A stretch of DNA of 64,000 bases from Klebsiella planticola ATCC 33531. GTDB lineage: Bacteria > Pseudomonadota > Gammaproteobacteria > Enterobacterales > Enterobacteriaceae. Below, in pieces: positions 62,217 through 64,000 of this stretch. Where the stretch lies: contig NZ_JMPP01000007.1 of NCBI RefSeq assembly GCF_000735435.1, positions 1 to 64,000 of the forward strand, read 5' to 3'. Position 1 is the first letter of the stretch. Each line of letters begins with the position of its first letter. The translations under genes and the position numbers were made by a program. A model generated the notes under the pieces. The model was given only the letters and a program-made list of their open reading frames with translations, did no database searches and was not told the DNA's origin.

Positions 62217-63277
62217 CCCTATTGTTCAAAGCCCTGCTTGGCGCCACGCTCTCGTCCATGACCCTGGCTGCATCGGCATTCACGCAAGGAGAAGGCGAGC
62301 CGCAAGGGGGGATGCCGCATCAGTATGATATCGAGCTGAAATCGTTAGATATGGATAAAAACCATATTGGCGGACGTACCAGTCCTTTCAACTGGAATCT
62401 GAACGGGCAATATGTGGTTAATTTTCATTGCCCTGTTGAAAATATCAGTCGCGGGGCTATCCATTACTCAACGCTTTCCACCATGCCGCTCTCATCAAAC
62501 GGCCCCAATCGCTATCGTCTGAATGAATATCTGGATGTCGAGGTTTCGGTGTGGATTGCCGGAAACTATCGCGGCTACGTACCCGCTCCCTTTACCAATG
62601 TGTCAAATCGCCTGACCAACAATTCATGTTCGAAACGCAACGGCGTCTCTACGGTCAGAAACGTCGAAAGCGGCTCCAAAGGGAAAGTGGTATTTATCGT
62701 CACCAAACCGATCATTAACGGGATCAACATCGCTTCGCAGTCGCTTCTCGACGTCGCGGGACGAATGGGAACCGCCGGTCCGACGCCAACGACCTCTATT
62801 TCACGGGTGGTGATTAAATCCGGGATTATTACCGTTCCTGATAAATGCACATTTAATCGTGGCGATAAAATCACGGTTGAATTCGGCAATTTACCCGGGT
62901 CGAACGAGAAGCTTAATGGGGTCAACTTTAGTAAATCGATCCCCATCCACGTCCAATGCGAAGGCGGAAGCTTTGATCAGGGCGCGCTGAATATCAATCT
63001 GGCCGTCCAGACGAGCACAGCCTCCGGAACCGCCGGATTTAATAACCAGTTTCTCGGCACCCTGAGTAACGGGCAGAAACGCGACGATCTTGGCATCATC
63101 CTCAAAGACGAGGGTGGCCGTACCGTGGTACCCAACCAGTTTTATAATGTGAAAGGATTTTATCAAAATCAGGGCGACTGGAATCTCACCGCCGCTCCCA
63201 TCGCGAATCCTGGCGCAGGAAGTGTGAAAGAGGGGGAATTCGAAGCCTCCGCAACCGTTGTGGCACAGTTTCAGTGA
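62213..63277 (+). CDS. Two-domain fimbrial adhesin candidate
   Basis: At 354 residues it is about twice the length of a pilin. The signal peptide (1-22, ending ASA) is followed by an N-terminal domain (about 24-185) with cysteines in NFHCPVEN and NNSCSKRN. A C-terminal pilin domain from about residue 195 (VVIKSGIITVPDKCTFNRG) has the Cys pair DKC/VQCEGG and ends VVAQFQ. Two-domain architecture marks tip adhesins such as PapG, FimH or MrkD, with the first domain binding host or surface ligands. No known lectin family could be named. It overlaps the preceding gene by four bases. Confidence 0.85.
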   Translation: MTLLFKALLGATLSSMTLAASAFTQGEGEPQGGMPHQYDIELKSLDMDKNHIGGRTSPFNWNLNGQYVVNFHCPVENISRGAIHYSTLSTMPLSSNGPNRYRLNEYLDVEVSVWIAGNYRGYVPAPFTNVSNRLTNNSCSKRNGVSTVRNVESGSKGKVVFIVTKPIINGINIASQSLLDVAGRMGTAGPTPTTSISRVVIKSGIITVPDKCTFNRGDKITVEFGNLPGSNEKLNGVNFSKSIPIHVQCEGGSFDQGALNINLAVQTSTASGTAGFNNQFLGTLSNGQKRDDLGIILKDEGGRTVVPNQFYNVKGFYQNQGDWNLTAAPIANPGAGSVKEGEFEASATVVAQFQ

Positions 63278-63285
63278 GGCGCCCG

Positions 63286-63828
63286 ATGACCTACCGGATA
63301 CTCCCGGTGCTGCTCTCTTTATTCCTGAGCGGCGCCGTCAATGCGGAAACCAAACTTGTCGGCGGCGATATGCATTTTCATGGCACCGTCATGGCACTGG
63401 CCTGCAGCCTTCCGCCCAACGCAGACAAGATTGAAGTCGATTTTGGACAGATCGCCGCGAAAGACCTTTACCTGAGCGGACGCAGTCAGCCGCAGGCATT
63501 CACGATCCCCTTACGTGATTGTAATCCCGACGTTTTCGCCACTATTTCCGTCACCTTTAACGGCACTGAAGATGCAAATTTACCCGATCATCTGGCCTTG
63601 AACAGCGGCGGTCCCGGAAGTGCCTCTGGCGTGGCGATAGGGCTGAGTGAGGAGGACGGCGCCGCCATTCATCTGGGCCAAAGCACCTCCCGACAGGCCA
63701 TTACCGAAGGCCCCATGGCGCTACACTTTCTGAGCTGGGTCGAGGTGGAGCCTGATGCCCTGAAAAATCAATCCATCGAGTTTGGCCCGTTCAGCGCCAG
63801 CGGAACCTGGACGCTAAATTATCAATAG
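63286..63828 (+). CDS. Fimbrial subunit, last in the operon
   Basis: A 180-residue pilin-fold protein with signal peptide MTYRILPVLLSLFLSGAVNA, donor-strand region ETKLVGGDMHFHGTVM, Cys pair (ALACSLPPN and LRDCNPD) and C-terminal GTWTLNYQ. The ATG at 63286 has GAGG seven bases upstream; a GTG four codons earlier overlaps the adhesin stop. A structural subunit after the adhesin is unusual compared with fim and mrk, where the adhesin lies near the end. Confidence 0.87.
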   Translation: MTYRILPVLLSLFLSGAVNAETKLVGGDMHFHGTVMALACSLPPNADKIEVDFGQIAAKDLYLSGRSQPQAFTIPLRDCNPDVFATISVTFNGTEDANLPDHLALNSGGPGSASGVAIGLSEEDGAAIHLGQSTSRQAITEGPMALHFLSWVEVEPDALKNQSIEFGPFSASGTWTLNYQ

Positions 63829-63829
63829 C

Positions 63830-64000
63830 ATGAAGACCTCCTCTTTATCGCCTCACCGCTCGGGACAGCGTTTGATAATCGGCCTCAGCACGGCGTTCTG
63901 GGGTATCACTCTCCACCTTTACTGGCCAAATAACGGTGGAAGCGGGCTGTCACTGCCGATGAATATCATGGCGTGGCTCTACGCCGGGCTGATAATGGGC
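63830..64000 (+). CDS. Partial gene for a membrane protein of unknown function
   Basis: The frame opens with ATG at 63830, one base after the preceding stop, and is still open at the window edge (57 codons). The visible part has a basic start (MKTSSLSPHRSGQRL), a first hydrophobic segment (IIGLSTAFWGITLHLYW), a Gly-rich loop and a second hydrophobic segment (MNIMAWLYAGLIMG). Tight spacing suggests it belongs to the fimbrial operon. No family could be recognised; a polytopic membrane enzyme or regulator is possible. Confidence 0.6.
   Translation, partial: MKTSSLSPHRSGQRLIIGLSTAFWGITLHLYWPNNGGSGLSLPMNIMAWLYAGLIMG

Noticed and set aside
50805..64000. Second copy of the tRNA-Phe 3' end as a right attachment site
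   Set aside because: No repeat of gattccgagtccgggcacca was seen within the window.

Overview
The window is a chromosomal stretch from a member of the Enterobacterales, most likely Klebsiella or a close relative such as Raoultella. From about 133 to 50.8 kb the gene order follows the E. coli 94-95 minute region as I remember it: rlmB, rnr, nsrR, purA, yjeT, hflC-hflK-hflX, hfq, miaA, mutL, amiB, tsaE, nnr, queG, glyVX tRNAs, orn, rsgA, psd, mscM, epmA, frdABCD, blc, gdx, ecnBA, efp, epmB, yjeI, groLS, yjeH, fxsA, aspA, dcuA, cutA, dsbD, yjdC, tRNA-Phe. There is no ampC between frdD and blc, which fits Klebsiella better than Escherichia, Citrobacter or Enterobacter. No CRISPR array, insertion sequence, prophage or rRNA was seen.

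Layout. Bases 1-125 are a short tandem repeat built from REP-like units. A five-gene block at 998-5339 sits between rnr and rlmB, which are adjacent in E. coli. It encodes a CuyA-like PLP enzyme, an Asp/Glu-type racemase and a TauABC/SsuABC-type ABC importer, and looks like a complete import-and-desulfonation unit for a cysteate-like sulfonate. Bases 5.6-22 kb hold RNA decay and RNA modification, nitric-oxide sensing, purine synthesis, membrane-protease control, mismatch repair and cell-wall amidase genes. Bases 22-31 kb hold two tRNA-Gly(GCC) genes, an orphan ArtJ-like binding protein, orn and the rsgA-psd-mscM run. Bases 31-45.5 kb hold anaerobic metabolism (frdABCD, aspA, dcuA, which together form the aspartate-to-fumarate-to-succinate route), EF-P and both of its modification enzymes, and GroESL behind a sigma-32 promoter. 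A guanidine-II riboswitch precedes the gdx exporter gene. Bases 45.6-48.3 kb hold cutA-dsbD-yjdC, followed by a secreted DUF1176 protein.

The accessory part begins right after tRNA-Phe (50729-50804). First come two short-chain dehydrogenases with a TetR regulator between them and a third NAD(P)-binding protein. Then follows an AT-rich tract with a MarT/FidL-like pair: a membrane-anchored winged-helix regulator and a small partner membrane protein, transcribed away from a chaperone-usher fimbrial operon. That operon (57101-63828) has the Pap-type order: pilin, second subunit, usher, chaperone, subunit, two-domain adhesin candidate, subunit. The last gene in the window (from 63830) runs off the end and encodes an unidentified membrane protein. 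The fimbrial operon with its dedicated membrane-bound regulator, and the sulfonate block inside the rnr-rlmB locus, are the two least ordinary systems here.
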